This document shows, one piece after another, positions 36,001 through 51,000 of a stretch of 64,000 nt of DNA (position 1 is its first letter; the number at the start of each line of letters is the position of its first letter). Source of the stretch: Macrostomum hystrix (lineage: Eukaryota > Platyhelminthes > Macrostomidae); NCBI GenBank assembly GCA_950097015.1, contig CATNEN010000034.1, positions 5,970,501 through 6,034,500 of the forward strand, in the 5' to 3' direction. The position numbers and the translations under genes are program-made. The notes under the pieces are model-generated. The model was not told the DNA's origin. It did no database searches and saw nothing but the letters and a program-made list of their open reading frames with translations.

Positions 36001-39000
36001 CATTCCCGATTCTGAATGATCACATTCCCGATTCTGAATAATCCCATTCCAATTCTGAATGATTCCATTCCCGATTCTGAATGATTCCATTCCCGATTCT
36101 GAATGATTCCATTCCCGATTCTGAATGATTCCATTCCCGATTCTGAATGATTCCATTCCCGATTCTGAATGATTCCATTCCCGATTCTGAATGATTCCAT
36201 TCCCGATTCTGAATGATTCCATTCCCGATTCTGAATGATTCCATTCCCGATTCTGAATGATTCCATTCCCGATTCTGAATGATTCCATTCCCGATTCTGA
36301 ATGATTCCATTCCCGATTCTGAATGATTCCATTCCCGATTCTGAATGATTCCATTCCCGATTCTGAATGATTCCATTCCCGATTCTGAATGATTCCATTC
36401 CCGATTCTGAATGATTCCATTCCCGATTCTGAATGATTCCATTCCCGATTCTGAATGATTCCATTCCCGATTCTGAATGATTCCATTCCCGATTCTGAAT
36501 GATTCCATTCCAATTCTGAATGATTCCATTCCCGATTCTGAATGATTCCATTCCCGATTCTGAATGATTCCATTCCCGATTCTGAATGATTCCATTCCCG
36601 ATTCTGAATGATTCCATTCCCGATTCTGAATGATTCCATTCCCGATTCTGAATGATTCCATTCCCGATTCTGAATGATTCCATTCCCGATTCTGAATGAT
36701 TCCATTCCAATTCTGAATGATTCCATTCCCGATTCTGAATGATTCCATTCCCGATTCTGAATGATTCCATTCCCGATTCTGAATGATTTCATTCCCGATT
36801 CTGAATGATTCCATTCCCGATTCTGAATGATCCCATTCCAATTCTGAATAATCCCATTCCATATCTGAATGATCGCATTCCATATCTGAATGATCCCATT
36901 CCCGATTCTGAATGATTCCATTCCCGATTCTGAATAATCCCATTCCATATCTGAATGATCGCATTCCATATCTGAATGATCCCATTCCCGATTCTGAATG
37001 ATTCCATTCCCGATTCTGAATGATTCCATTCCCGATTCTGAATGATTCCATTCCCGATTCTGAATGATTCCATTCCCGATTCTGAATAATCCCATTCCAT
37101 ATCTGAATGATCCCATTCCCGATTCTGAATGATTCCATTCCCGATTCTGAATAATCCCATTCCAATTCTGAATGATCACATTCCATATCTGAATGATCTC
37201 TGAATGATCGCATTCCATATCTGAATGATCCCATTCCCGATTCTGAATGATTCCATTCCCGATTCTGAATGATTCCATTCCCGATTCTGAATGATTCCAT
37301 TCCCGATTCTGAATGATTCCATTCCCGATTCTGAATGATTCCATTCCCGATTCTGAATGATTCCATTCCCGATTCTGAATGATTCCATTCCCGATTCTGA
37401 ATGATTCCATTCCAATTCTGAATGATTCCATTCCCGATTCTGAATGATTCCATTCCCGATTCTGAATGATTCCATTCCCGATTCTGAATGATTCCATTCC
37501 CGATTCTGAATGATTCCATTCCCGATTCTGAATGATTCCATTCCCGATTCTGAATGATTCCATTCCCGATTCTGAATGATTCCATTCCCGATTCTGAATG
37601 ATTCCATTCCCGATTCTGAATGATTCCATTCCAATTCTGAATGATTCCATTCCCGATTCTGAATGATTCCATTCCCGATTCTGAATGATTCCATTCCCGA
37701 TTCTGAATGATTTCATTCCCGATTCTGAATGATTCCATTCCTGATTCTGAATGATTCCATTCCCGATTCTGAATGATTCCATTCCCGATTCTGAATGATT
37801 CCATTCCCGATTCTGAATGATTCCATTCCCGATTCTGAATGATTCCATTCCCGATTCTGAATGATTCCATTCCCGATTCTGAATGATTCCATTCCCGATT
37901 CTGAATGATTTCATTCCCGATTCTGAATGATTCCATTCCCGATTCTGAATGATCCCATTCCAATTCTGAATAATCCCATTCCATATCTGAATGATCGCAT
38001 TCCATATCTGAATGATCCCATTCCCGATTCTGAATGATTCCATTCCCGATTCTGAATGATTCCATTCCCGATTCTGAATGATTCCATTCCCGATTCTGAA
38101 TAATCCCATTCCAATTCTGAATAATCCCATTCCATATCTGAATGATCGCATTCCATATCTGAATGATCCCATTCCCGATTCTGAATGATTCCATTCCCGA
38201 TTCTGAATGATCCCATTCCAATTCTGAATAATCCCATTCCATATCTGAATGATCGCATTCCATATCTGAATGATCCCATTCCCGATTCTGAATGATTCCA
38301 TTCCCGATTCTGAATGATTCCATTCCCGATTCTGAATGATTCCATTCCCGATTCTGAATAATCCCATTCCAATTCTGAATAATCCCATTCCATATCTGAA
38401 TGATCCCATTCCCGATTCTGAATGATTCCATTCCCGATTCTGAATGATTCCATTCCCGATTCTGAATGATTCCATTCCCGATTCTGAATGATTCCATTCC
38501 CGATTCTGAATAATCCCATTCCAATTCTGAATAATCCCATTCCATATCTGAATGATCGCATTCCATATCTGAATGATCCCATTCCTGATTCTGAATGATT
38601 CCATTCCAATTCTGAATGATCACATTCTAATTATAAATGATTAATTCCATATCTGAATGATCCCATTCCAATTCTGAATAATCCCATTCCAATTCTGAAT
38701 AATCCCATTCCATATCTGAATGATCGCATTCCATATCTGAATGATCGCATTCCATATCTGAATGATCGCATTCCATATCTGAATGATCCCATTCCCGATT
38801 CTGAATAATCCCATTCCAATTCTGAATAATCCCATTCCAATTCTGAATAATCCCATTCAAATTCTGAATAATCCCATTCCAATTCTGAATAATCCCATTC
38901 CCGATTCTGAATGATTCCATTCCCGATTCTGAATGATTCCATTCCCGATTCTGAATGATTCCATTCCCGATTCTGAATGATTCCATTCCCGATTCTGAAT

Positions 39001-42000
39001 GATTCCATTCCCGATTCTGAATAATCCCATTCCAATTCTGAATAATCCCATTCCATATCTGAATGATCTCTGAATGATCGCATTCCATATCTGAATGATC
39101 TCATTCCCGATTCTGAATGATTCCATTCCCGATTCTGAATGATTCCATTCCCGATTCTGAATGATTCCATTCCCGATTCTGAATGATTCCATTCCCGATT
39201 CTGAATGATTCCATTCCCGATTCTGAATGATTCCATTCCCGATTCTGAATGATTCCATTCCCGATTCTGAATGATTCCATTCCCGATTCTGAATGATTCC
39301 ATTCCCGATTCTGAATGATTCCATTCCAATTCTGAATGATTCCATTCCCGATACTGAATGATTTCATTCCCGATTCTGAATGATTCCATTCCCGATTCTG
39401 AATGATTCCATTCCCGATTCTGAATGATTCCATTCCCGATTCTGAATGATTCCATTCCCGATTCTGAATGATTCCATTCCCGATTCTGAATGATTCCATT
39501 CCCGATTCTGAATGATTTCATTCCCGATTCTGAATGATTCCATTCCCGATTCTGAATGATTCCATTCCCGATTCTGAATGATTCCATTCCCGATTCTGAA
39601 TGATTCCATTCCCGATTCTGAATGATTCCATTCCCGATTCTGAATGATTCCATTCCCGATTCTGAATGATTTCATTCCCGATTCTGAATGATCGCATTCC
39701 ATATCTGAATGATCCCATTCCCGATTCTGAATGATTCCATTCCCGATTCTGAATGATTCCATTCCCGATTCTGAATGATTCCATTCCCGATTCTGAATAA
39801 TCCCATTCCAATTCTGAATAATCCCATTCCATATCTGAATGATCGCATTCCATATCTGAATAATCCCATTCCCGATTCTGAATGATCCCATTCCCGATTC
39901 TGAATGATCCCATTCCCGATTCTGAATGATTCCATTCCCGATTCTGAATGATTCCATTCCCGATTCTGAATGATTCCATTCCCGATTCTGAATGATTCCA
40001 TTCCCGATTCTGAATGATTCCATTCCCGATTCTGAATGATTCCATTCCCGATTCTGAATGATTCCATTCCCGATTCTGAATGATTCCATTCCCGATTCTG
40101 AATGATTTCATTCCCGATTCTGAATGATTCCATTCCTGATTCTGAATGATTCCATTCCCGATTCTGAATGATTCCATTCCCGATTCTGAATGATTCCATT
40201 CCCGATTCTGAATGATTCCATTCCCGATTCTGAATGATTCCATTCCCGATTCTGAATGATTCCATTCCCGATTCTGAATGATTCCATTCCCGATTCTGAA
40301 TGATTTCATTCCCGATTCTGAATGATTCCATTCCCGATTCTGAATGATCCCATTCCAATTCTGAATAATCCCATTCCATATCTGAATGATCGCATTCCAT
40401 ATCTGAATGATCCCATTCCCGATTCTGAATGATTCCATTCCCGATTCTGAATGATTCCATTCCCGATTCTGAATGATTCCATTCCCGATTCTGAATAATC
40501 CCATTCCAATTCTGAATAATCCCATTCCATATCTGAATGATCGCATTCCATATCTGAATGATCCCATTCCCGATTCTGAATGATTCCATTCCCGATTCTG
40601 AATGATCCCATTCCAATTCTGAATAATCCCATTCCATATCTGAATGATCGCATTCCATATCTGAATGATCCCATTCCCGATTCTGAATGATTCCATTCCC
40701 GATTCTGAATGATTCCATTCCCGATTCTGAATGATTCCATTCCCGATTCTGAATAATCCCATTCCAATTCTGAATAATCCCATTCCATATCTGAATGATC
40801 CCATTCCCGATTCTGAATGATTCCATTCCCGATTCTGAATGATTCCATTCCCGATTCTGAATGATTCCATTCCCGATTCTGAATGATTCCATTCCCGATT
40901 CTGAATAATCCCATTCCAATTCTGAATAATCCCATTCCATATCTGAATGATCGCATTCCATATCTGAATGATCCCATTCCTGATTCTGAATGATTCCATT
41001 CCAATTCTGAATGATCACATTCTAATTATAAATGATTAATTCCATATCTGAATGATCCCATTCCAATTCTGAATAATCCCATTCCAATTCTGAATAATCC
41101 CATTCCATATCTGAATGATCGCATTCCATATCTGAATGATCGCATTCCATATCTGAATGATCGCATTCCATATCTGAATGATCCCATTCCCGATTCTGAA
41201 TAATCCCATTCCAATTCTGAATAATCCCATTCCAATTCTGAATAATCCCATTCAAATTCTGAATAATCCCATTCCAATTCTGAATAATCCCATTCCCGAT
41301 TCTGAATGATTCCATTCCCGATTCTGAATGATTCCATTCCCGATTCTGAATGATTCCATTCCCGATTCTGAATGATTCCATTCCCGATTCTGAATGATTC
41401 CATTCCCGATTCTGAATAATCCCATTCCAATTCTGAATAATCCCATTCCATATCTGAATGATCTCTGAATGATCGCATTCCATATCTGAATGATCTCATT
41501 CCCGATTCTGAATGATTCCATTCCCGATTCTGAATGATTCCATTCCCGATTCTGAATGATTCCATTCCCGATTCTGAATGATTCCATTCCCGATTCTGAA
41601 TGATTCCATTCCCGATTCTGAATGATTCCATTCCCGATTCTGAATGATTCCATTCCCGATTCTGAATGATTCCATTCCCGATTCTGAATGATTCCATTCC
41701 CGATTCTGAATGATTCCATTCCAATTCTGAATGATTCCATTCCCGATTCTGAATGATTTCATTCCCGATTCTGAATGATTCCATTCCCGATTCTGAATGA
41801 TTCCATTCCCGATTCTGAATGATTCCATTCCCGATTCTGAATGATTCCATTCCCGATTCTGAATGATTCCATTCCCGATTCTGAATGATTCCATTCCCGA
41901 TTCTGAATGATTTCATTCCCGATTCTGAATGATTCCATTCCCGATTCTGAATGATTCCATTCCCGATTCTGAATGATTCCATTCCCGATTCTGAATGATT

Positions 42001-45000
42001 CCATTCCCGATTCTGAATGATTCCATTCCCGATTCTGAATGATTCCATTCCCGATTCTGAATGATTCCATTCCCGATTCTGAATGATCGCATTCCATATC
42101 TGAATGATCCCATTCCCGATTCTGAATGATTCCATTCCTGATTCTGAATGATTCCATTCCCGATTCTGAATGATTCCATTCCCGATTCTGAATAATCCCA
42201 TTCCAATTCTGAATAATCCCATTCCATATCTGAATGATCGCATTCCATATCTGAATAATCCCATTCCCGATTCTGAATGATCCCATTCCCGATTCTGAAT
42301 GATTCCATTCCCGATTCTGAATGATCCCATTCCAATTCTGAATAATCCCATTCCATATCTGAATGATCGCATTCCATATCTGAATGATCCCATTCCCGAT
42401 TCTGAATGATTCCATTCCCGATTCTGAATGATTCCATTCCCGATTCTGAATAATCCCATTCCAATTCTGAATAATCCCATTCCATATCTGAATGATCCCA
42501 TTCCATATCTGAATGATCCCATTCCCGATTCTGAATGATTCCATTCCCGATTCTGAATGATTCCATTCCCGATTCTGAATGATTCCATTCCCGATTCTGA
42601 ATGATTCCATTCCCGATTCTGAATGATTCCATTCCCGATTCTGAATAATCCCATTCCAATTCTGAATAATCCCATTCCAATTCTGAATAATCCCATTCCA
42701 ATTTTGAATAATCCCATTCCAATTCTGAATAATCCCATTCCCGATTCTGAATGATTCCATTCCCGATTCTGAATGATTCCATTCCCGATTCTGAATGATT
42801 CCATTCCCGATTCTGAATGATTCCATTCCCGATTCTGAATAATCCCATTCCAATTCTGAATAATCCCATTCCAATTCTGAATGATCTCTGAATGATCCCA
42901 TTCCAATTCTGAATAATCCCATTCCAATTCTGAATAATCCCATTCCATATCTGAATGATCGCATTCCATATCTGAATGATCCCATTCCCGATTCTGAATG
43001 ATTCCATTCCCGATTCTGAATGATTCCATTCCCGATTCTGAATGATTCCATTCCCGATTCTGAATGATTCCATTCCCGATTCTGAATGATTCCATTCCCG
43101 ATTCTGAATGATTTCATTCCCGATTCTGAATGATCCCATTCCCGATTCTGAATGATTCCATTCCCGATTCTGAATGATTCCATTCCCGATTCTGAATGAT
43201 TCCATTCCCGATTCTGAATGATTCCATTCCCGATTCTGAATAATCCCATTCCAATTCTGAATAATCCCATTCCATATCTGAATGATCGCATTCCATATCT
43301 GAATGATCCCATTCCCGATTCTGAATGATTCCATTCCCGATTCTGAATGATTCCATTCCCGATTCTGAATAATCCCATTCCAATTCTGAATAATCCCATT
43401 CCATATCTGAATGATCTCTGAATGATCGCATTCCATATCTGAATGATTCCATTCCCGATTCTGAATGATTTCATTCCCGATTCTGAATGATTCCATTCCC
43501 GATTCTGAATGATTCCATTCCCGATTCTGAATGATCCCATTCCAATTCTGAATAATCCCATTCCATATCTGAATGATCGCATTCCATATCTGAATGATCC
43601 CATTCCCGATTCTGAATGATTCCATTCCCGATTCTGAATGATTCCATTCCCGATTCTGAATGATTCCATTCCCGATTCTGAATAATCCCATTCCAATTCT
43701 GAATAATCCCATTCCATATCTGAATGATCGCATTCCATATCTGAATGATCCCATTCCCGATTCTGAATGATTCCATTCCCGATTCTGAATGATCCCATTC
43801 CAATTCTGAATAATCCCATTCCATATCTGAATGATCGCATTCCATATCTGAATGATCCCATTCCCGATTCTGAATGATTCCATTCCCGATTCTGAATGAT
43901 CCCATTCCCGATTCTGAATGATTCCATTCCCGATTCTGAATGATTCCATTCCCGATTCTGAATGATTCCATTCCCGATTCTGAATAATCCCATTCCAATT
44001 CTGAATAATCCCATTCCATATCTGAATGATCCCATTCCCGATTCTGAATGATTCCATTCCCGATTCTGAATGATTCCATTCCCGATTCTGAATGATTCCA
44101 TTCCCGATTCTGAATGATTCCATTCCCGATTCTGAATGATTCCATTCCCGATTCTGAATGATTCCATTCCCGATTCTGAATGATTCCATTCCCGATTCTG
44201 AATAATCCCATTCCAATTCTGAATAATCCCATTCCATATCTGAATGATCGCATTCCATATCTGAATGATCCCATTCCCGATTCTGAATGATTCCATTCCA
44301 ATTCTGAATGATCACATTCTAATTATAAATGATTATTTCCATATCTGAATGATCCCATTCCAATTCTGAATAATCCCATTCCAATTCTGAATAATCCCAT
44401 TCCATATCTGAATGATCGCATTCCATATCTGAATGATCCCATTCCCGATTCTGAATGATTCCATTCCCGATTCTGAATGATTCCATTCCCGATTCTGAAT
44501 GATTCCATTCCAATTCTGAATAATCCCATTCCAATTCTGAATAATCCCATTCCAATTCTGAATAATCCCATTCCAATTCTGAATAATCCCATTCCATATC
44601 TGAATGATCGCATTCCATATCTGAATGATCGCATTCCATATCTGAATGATCGCATTCCATATCTGAATGATCGCATTCCATATCTGAATGATCCCATTCC
44701 CGATTCTGAATAATCCCATTCCAATTCTGAATAATCCCATTCCAATTCTGAATAATCCCATTCCAATTCTGAATAATCCCATTCCAATTCTGAATGATTC
44801 CATTCCCGATTCTGAATGATTCCATTCCCGATTCTGAATGATTCCATTCCCGATTCTGAATAATCCCATTCCAATTCTGAATAATCCCATTCCATATCTG
44901 AATGATCCCATTCCCGATTCTGAATGATTCCATTCCAATTCTGAATGATCACATTCTAATTATAAATGATTAATTCCATATCTGAATGATCCCATTCCAA

Positions 45001-48000
45001 TTCTGAATAATCCCATTCCAATTCTGAATAATCCCATTCCATATCTGAATGATCGCATTCCATATCTGAATGATCCCATTCCCGATTCTGAATGATTCCA
45101 TTCCCGATTCTGAATGATTCCATTCCCGATTCTGAATGATTCCATTCCCGATTCTGAATGATTCCATTCTAATTCTGAATAATCCCATTCCAATTCCGAA
45201 TAATCCCATTCCAATTCTGAATAATCCCATTCCAATTCTGAATAATCCCATTCCATATCTGAATGATCGCATTCCATATCTGAATGATCGCATTCCATAT
45301 CTGAATGATCCCATTCCCGATTCTGAATAATCCCATTCCAATTCTGAATAATCCCATTCCAATTCTGAATAATCCCATTCCAATTCTGAATAATCCCATT
45401 CCAATTCTGAATAATCCCATTCCCGATTCTGAATGATTCCATTCCCGATTCTGAATGATTCCATTCCCGATTCTGAATGATTCCATTCCCGATTCTGAAT
45501 GATTCCATTCCCGATTCTGAATAATCCCATTCCAATTCTGAATAATCCCATTCCATATCTGAATGATCTCTGAATGATCGCATTCCATATCTGAATGATC
45601 CCATTCCCGATTCTGAATGATTCCATTCCCGATTCTGAATGATCCCATTCCCGATTCTGAATGATTCCATTCCCGATTCTGAATAATCTCATTCCAATTC
45701 TGAATGATTCCATTCTAATTATAAATGATTAATTCCATATCTGAATGATCCCATTCCAATTCTGAATAATCCCATTCCAATTCTGAATAATCCCATTCCA
45801 TATCTGAATGATCGCATTCCATATCTGAATGATTCCATTCCCGATTCTGAATGATTCCATTCCCGATTCTGAATGATTCCATTCCCGATTCTGAATGATT
45901 CCATTCCCGATTCTGAATGATCCCATTCCAATTCTGAATAATCTCATTCCAATTCTGAATGATTCCATTCCCGATTCTGAATGATTCCATTCCCGATTCT
46001 GAATAATCCCATTCCATTTCTGAATAATCCCATTCCATATCTGAATGATCTCTAAATGATCGCATTCCATGTCTGAATGATCCCATTCCCGATTCTGAAT
46101 GATTCCATTCCCGATTCTGAATGATTCCATTCCCGATTCTGAATGATTCCATTCCCGATTCTGAATGATTCCATTCCCGATTCTGAATGATTTCATTCCC
46201 GATTCTGAATGATTTCATTCCCGATTCTGAATGATTCCATTCCCGATTCTGAATGATTCCATTCCCGATTCTGAATGATTCCATTCCCGATTCTGAATAA
46301 TCCCATTCCATATCTGAATGATCGCATTCCATATCTGAATGATCCCATTCCCGATTCTGAATGATTCCATTCCCGATTCTGAATGATTCCATTCCCGATT
46401 CTGAATGATTCCATTCCCGATTCTGAATAATCCCATTCCAATTCTGAATAATCCCATTCCATATCTGAATGATCGCATTCCATATCTGAATGATCCCATT
46501 CCCGATTCTGAATGATTCCATTCCCGATTCTGAATGATCCCATTCCAATTCTGAATAATCCCATTCCATATCTGAATGATCGCATTCCATATCTGAATGA
46601 TCCCATTCCCGATTCTGAATGATTCCATTCCCGATTCTGAATGATTCCATTCCCGATTCTGAATGATTCCATTCCCGATTCTGAATAATCCCATTCCAAT
46701 TCTGAATAATCCCATTCCATATCTGAATGATCCCATTCCCGATTCTGAATGATTCCATTCCCGATTCTGAATGATTCCATTCCCGATTCTGAATGATTCC
46801 ATTCCCGATTCTGAATGATTCCATTCCCGATTCTGAATAATCCCATTCCAATTCTGAATGATCACATTCTAATTATAAATGATTAATTCCATATCTGAAT
46901 GATCCCATTCCAATTCTGAATAATCCCATTCCAATTCTGAATAATCCCATTCCATATCTGAATAATCCCATTCCAATTCTGAATAATCCCATTCCAATTC
47001 TGAATAATCCCATTCCCGATTCTGAATGATCCTATTCCAATTCTGAATAATCCCATTCCATATCTGAATGATCGCATTCCATATCTGAATGATCGCATTC
47101 CATATCTGAATGATCCCATTCCCGATTCTGAATAATCCCATTCCAATTCTGAATAATCCCATTCCAATTCTGAATAATCCCATTCCAATTCTGAATAATC
47201 CCATTCCAATTCTGAATAATCCCATTCCCGATTCTGAATGATTCCATTCCCGATTCTGAATGATTCCATTCCCGATTCTGAATGATTCCATTCCCGATTC
47301 TGAATGATTCCATTCCCGATTCTGAATGATTCCATTCCCGATTCTGAATAATCCCATTCCAATTCTGAATGATCCCATTCCATATCTGAATGATCTCTGA
47401 ATGATCGCATTCCATATCTGAATGATCCCATTCCCGATTCTGAATGATTCCATTCCCGATTCTGAATGATCCCATTCCCGATTCTGAATGATTCCATTCC
47501 CGATTCTGAATAATCCCATTCCAATTCTGAATAATCCCATTCCAATTCTGAATAATCCCATTCCAATTCTGAATAATCCCATTCCCGATTCTGAATGATT
47601 CCATTCCCGATTCTGAATGATTCCATTCCCGATTCTGAATGATTCCATTCCCGATTCTGAATGATTCCATTCCCGATTCTGAATGATTCCATTCCCGATT
47701 CTGAATGATTCCATTCCCGATTCTGAATAATCTCATTCCAATTCTGAATGATCACATTCTAATTTTAAATGATTAATTCCATATCTGAATGATCCCATTC
47801 CAATTCTGAATAATCCCATTCCAATTCTGAATAATCCCATTCCATATCTGAATGATCGCATTCCATATCTGAATGATCGCATTCCATATCTGAATGATCC
47901 CATTCCCGATTCTGAATGATTCCATTCCCGATTCTGAATGATTCCATTCCCGATTCTGAATGATTCCATTCCCGATTCTGAATGATTCCATTCCCGATTC

Positions 48001-51000
48001 TGAATGATTCCATTCCCGATTCTGAATGATTCCATTCCCGATTCTGAATGATTCCATTCCCGATTCTGAATGATTCCATTCCCGATTCTGAATGATTCCA
48101 TTCCCGATTCTGAATAATCCCATTCCAATTCTGAATAATCCCATTCCATATCTGAATGATCTCTGAATGATCGCATTCCATATCTGAATGATCCCATTCC
48201 CGATTCTGAATGATTCCATTCCCGATTCTGAATGATCCCATTCCCGATTCTGAATGATTCCATTCCCGATTCTGAATAATCCCATTCCAATTCTGAATAA
48301 TCCCATTCCAATTCTGAATAATCCCATTCCAATTCTGAATAATCCCATTCCCGATTCTGAATGATTCCATTCCCGATTCTGAATGATTCCATTCCCGATT
48401 CTGAATGATTCCATTCCCGATTCTGAATGATTCCATTCCCGATTCTGAATGATTCCATTCCCGATTCTGAATGATTCCATTCCCGATTCTGAATGATTCC
48501 ATTCCCGATTCTGAATGATCCCATTCCAATTCTGAATAATCCCATTCCATATCTGAATGATCTCTGAATGATCCCATTCCCGATTCTGAATGATTCCATT
48601 CCCGATTCTGAATGATCCCATTCCCGATTCTGAATGATTCCATTCCCGATTCTGAATGATTTCATTCCCGATTCTGAATGATTCCATTCCAATTCTGAAT
48701 AATCCCATTCCAATTCTGAATGATCACATTCTAATTATAAATGATTAATTCCATATCTGAATGATCCCATTCCAATTCTGAATAATCCCATTCCAATTCT
48801 GAATAATCCCATTCCATATCTGAATGATCGCATTCCATATCTGAATGATCCCATTCCCGATTCTGAATGATTCCATTCCAATTCTGAATGATCACATTCT
48901 AATTATAAATGATTAATTCCATATCTGAATGATCCCATTCCAATTCTGAATAATCCCATTCTAATTCTGAATAATCCCATTCCATATCTGAATGATCGCA
49001 TTCCATATCTGAATGATCGCATTCCATATCTGAATGATCGCATTCCATATCTGAATGATCCCATTCCCGATTCTGAATAATCCCATTCCAATTCTGAATA
49101 ATCCCATTCCAATTCTGAATAATCCCATTCCAATTCTGAATAATCCCATTCCAATTCTGAATAATCCCATTCCCGATTCTGAATGATTCCATTCCCGATT
49201 CTGAATGATTCCATTCCCGATTCTGAATGATTCCATTCCCGATTCTGAATGATTCCATTCCCGATTCTGAATGATTCCATTCCCGATTCTGAATAATCCC
49301 ATTCCAATTCTGAATAATCCCATTCCATATCTGAATGATCTCTGAATGATCGCATTCCATATCTGAATGATCCCATTCCCGATTCTGAATGATTCCATTC
49401 CCGATTCTGAATGATTCCATTCCCGATTCTGAATGATTCCATTCCCGATTCTGAATGATTCCATTCCCGATTCTGAATAATCTCATTCCAATTCTGAATG
49501 ATCACATTCTAATTATAAATGATTAATTCCATATCTGAATGATCCCATTCCAATTCTGAATAATCCCATTCCAATTCTGAATAATCCCATTCCATATCTG
49601 AATGATCGCATTCCATATCTGAATGATCCCATTCCCGATTCTGAATGATTCCATTCCCGATTCTGAATGATTCCATTCCCGATTCTGAATGATTCCATTC
49701 CCGATTCTGAATAATCTCATTCCAATTCTGAATGATCACATTCTAATTATAAATGATTAATTCCATATCTGAATGATCCCATTCCAATTCTGAATAATCC
49801 CATTCCAATTCTGAATAATCCCATTCCATATCTGAATGATCGCATTCCATATCTGAATGATCCCATTCCCGATTCTGAATGATTCCATTCCCGATTCTGA
49901 ATGATTCCATTCCCGATTCTGAATAATCCCATTCCATATCTGAATGATCGCATTCCATATCTGAATGATCCCATTCCCGATTCTGAATGATTCCATTCCC
50001 GATTCTGAATGATCCCATTCCAATTCTGAATAATCCCATTCCATATCTGAATGATCTCTGAATGATCCCATTCCCGATTCTGAATGATTCCATTCCCGAT
50101 TCTGAATGATCCCATTCCCGATTCTGAATGATTCCATTCCCGATTCTGAATGATTTCATTCCCGATTCTGAATGATTCCATTCCCGATTCTGAATGATCC
50201 CATTCCAATTCTGAATAATCTCATTCCAATTCTGAATGATCACATTCTAATTATAAATGATTAATTCCATATCTGAATGATCCCATTCCAATTCTGAATA
50301 ATCCCATTCCAACTCTGAATGATCCCATTCCATATCTGAATGATCCCATTCCATATCTGAATGATCCCATTCCATATCTAAATGATCCCATTCCATATCT
50401 GAATGATCCCATTCCATATCTGAATGATCCCAATCCAATTCTAAATGATCTCAATCTCGATTCAAAATTATCCCAATTTAATGATACCCAATTCTTTCCT
50501 TTTTTCTCCGATGTGAAAGTCCTCAATGTTTGGTTGCAATATTCGGCATTTATTTACTAAACAAAAAACATTTTGTTTGAAACAGCCAAGTGCTTAGAGA
50601 CTTTTATCCAGTTGTTTGCTCTACGAGTATTTGTCCATCTTTCACCTAAGGAGTATGGTACCTGAACCTGGACAAGGCAAGAAATTGCGGTGCGTGATTG
50701 AGTGTGCTGTCGTGTTCTCAAGAAAGATGTAGCCAAGAAAAGTCAGGCTGGACAGAGAAGCCTTTCATTCCGAGTTCAAAGAGAAGACAGGATGGGAAAA
50801 AAGCGAGCTTAAACGAGGAATCGACATGACGACCCGACATGATGGAAAAAAAATGGGGATTGGAGGATGAATTGGGAATGTCAAATGCTATGCTCAATCA
50901 TTTTTTTCTCAAATCTTTTTTTCGCATGCTCAAACGGTGAAGCATAGCGAGATGAGGGTTAAATTAAATTTTTCTATAATCTCAAAAGTCAAGCGAATCC

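Noticed and set aside
35345-50455. CRISPR-like array
   Set aside because: Units are contiguous without unique spacers and sit in an intron of an animal gene.
35351-50526. Many minus-strand ORFs up to 1056 codons (repeated [18 protein letters not shown]-type text)
   Set aside because: By-products of the 21/22-bp satellite inside SLC5A7 intron 4, open in several frames at once.
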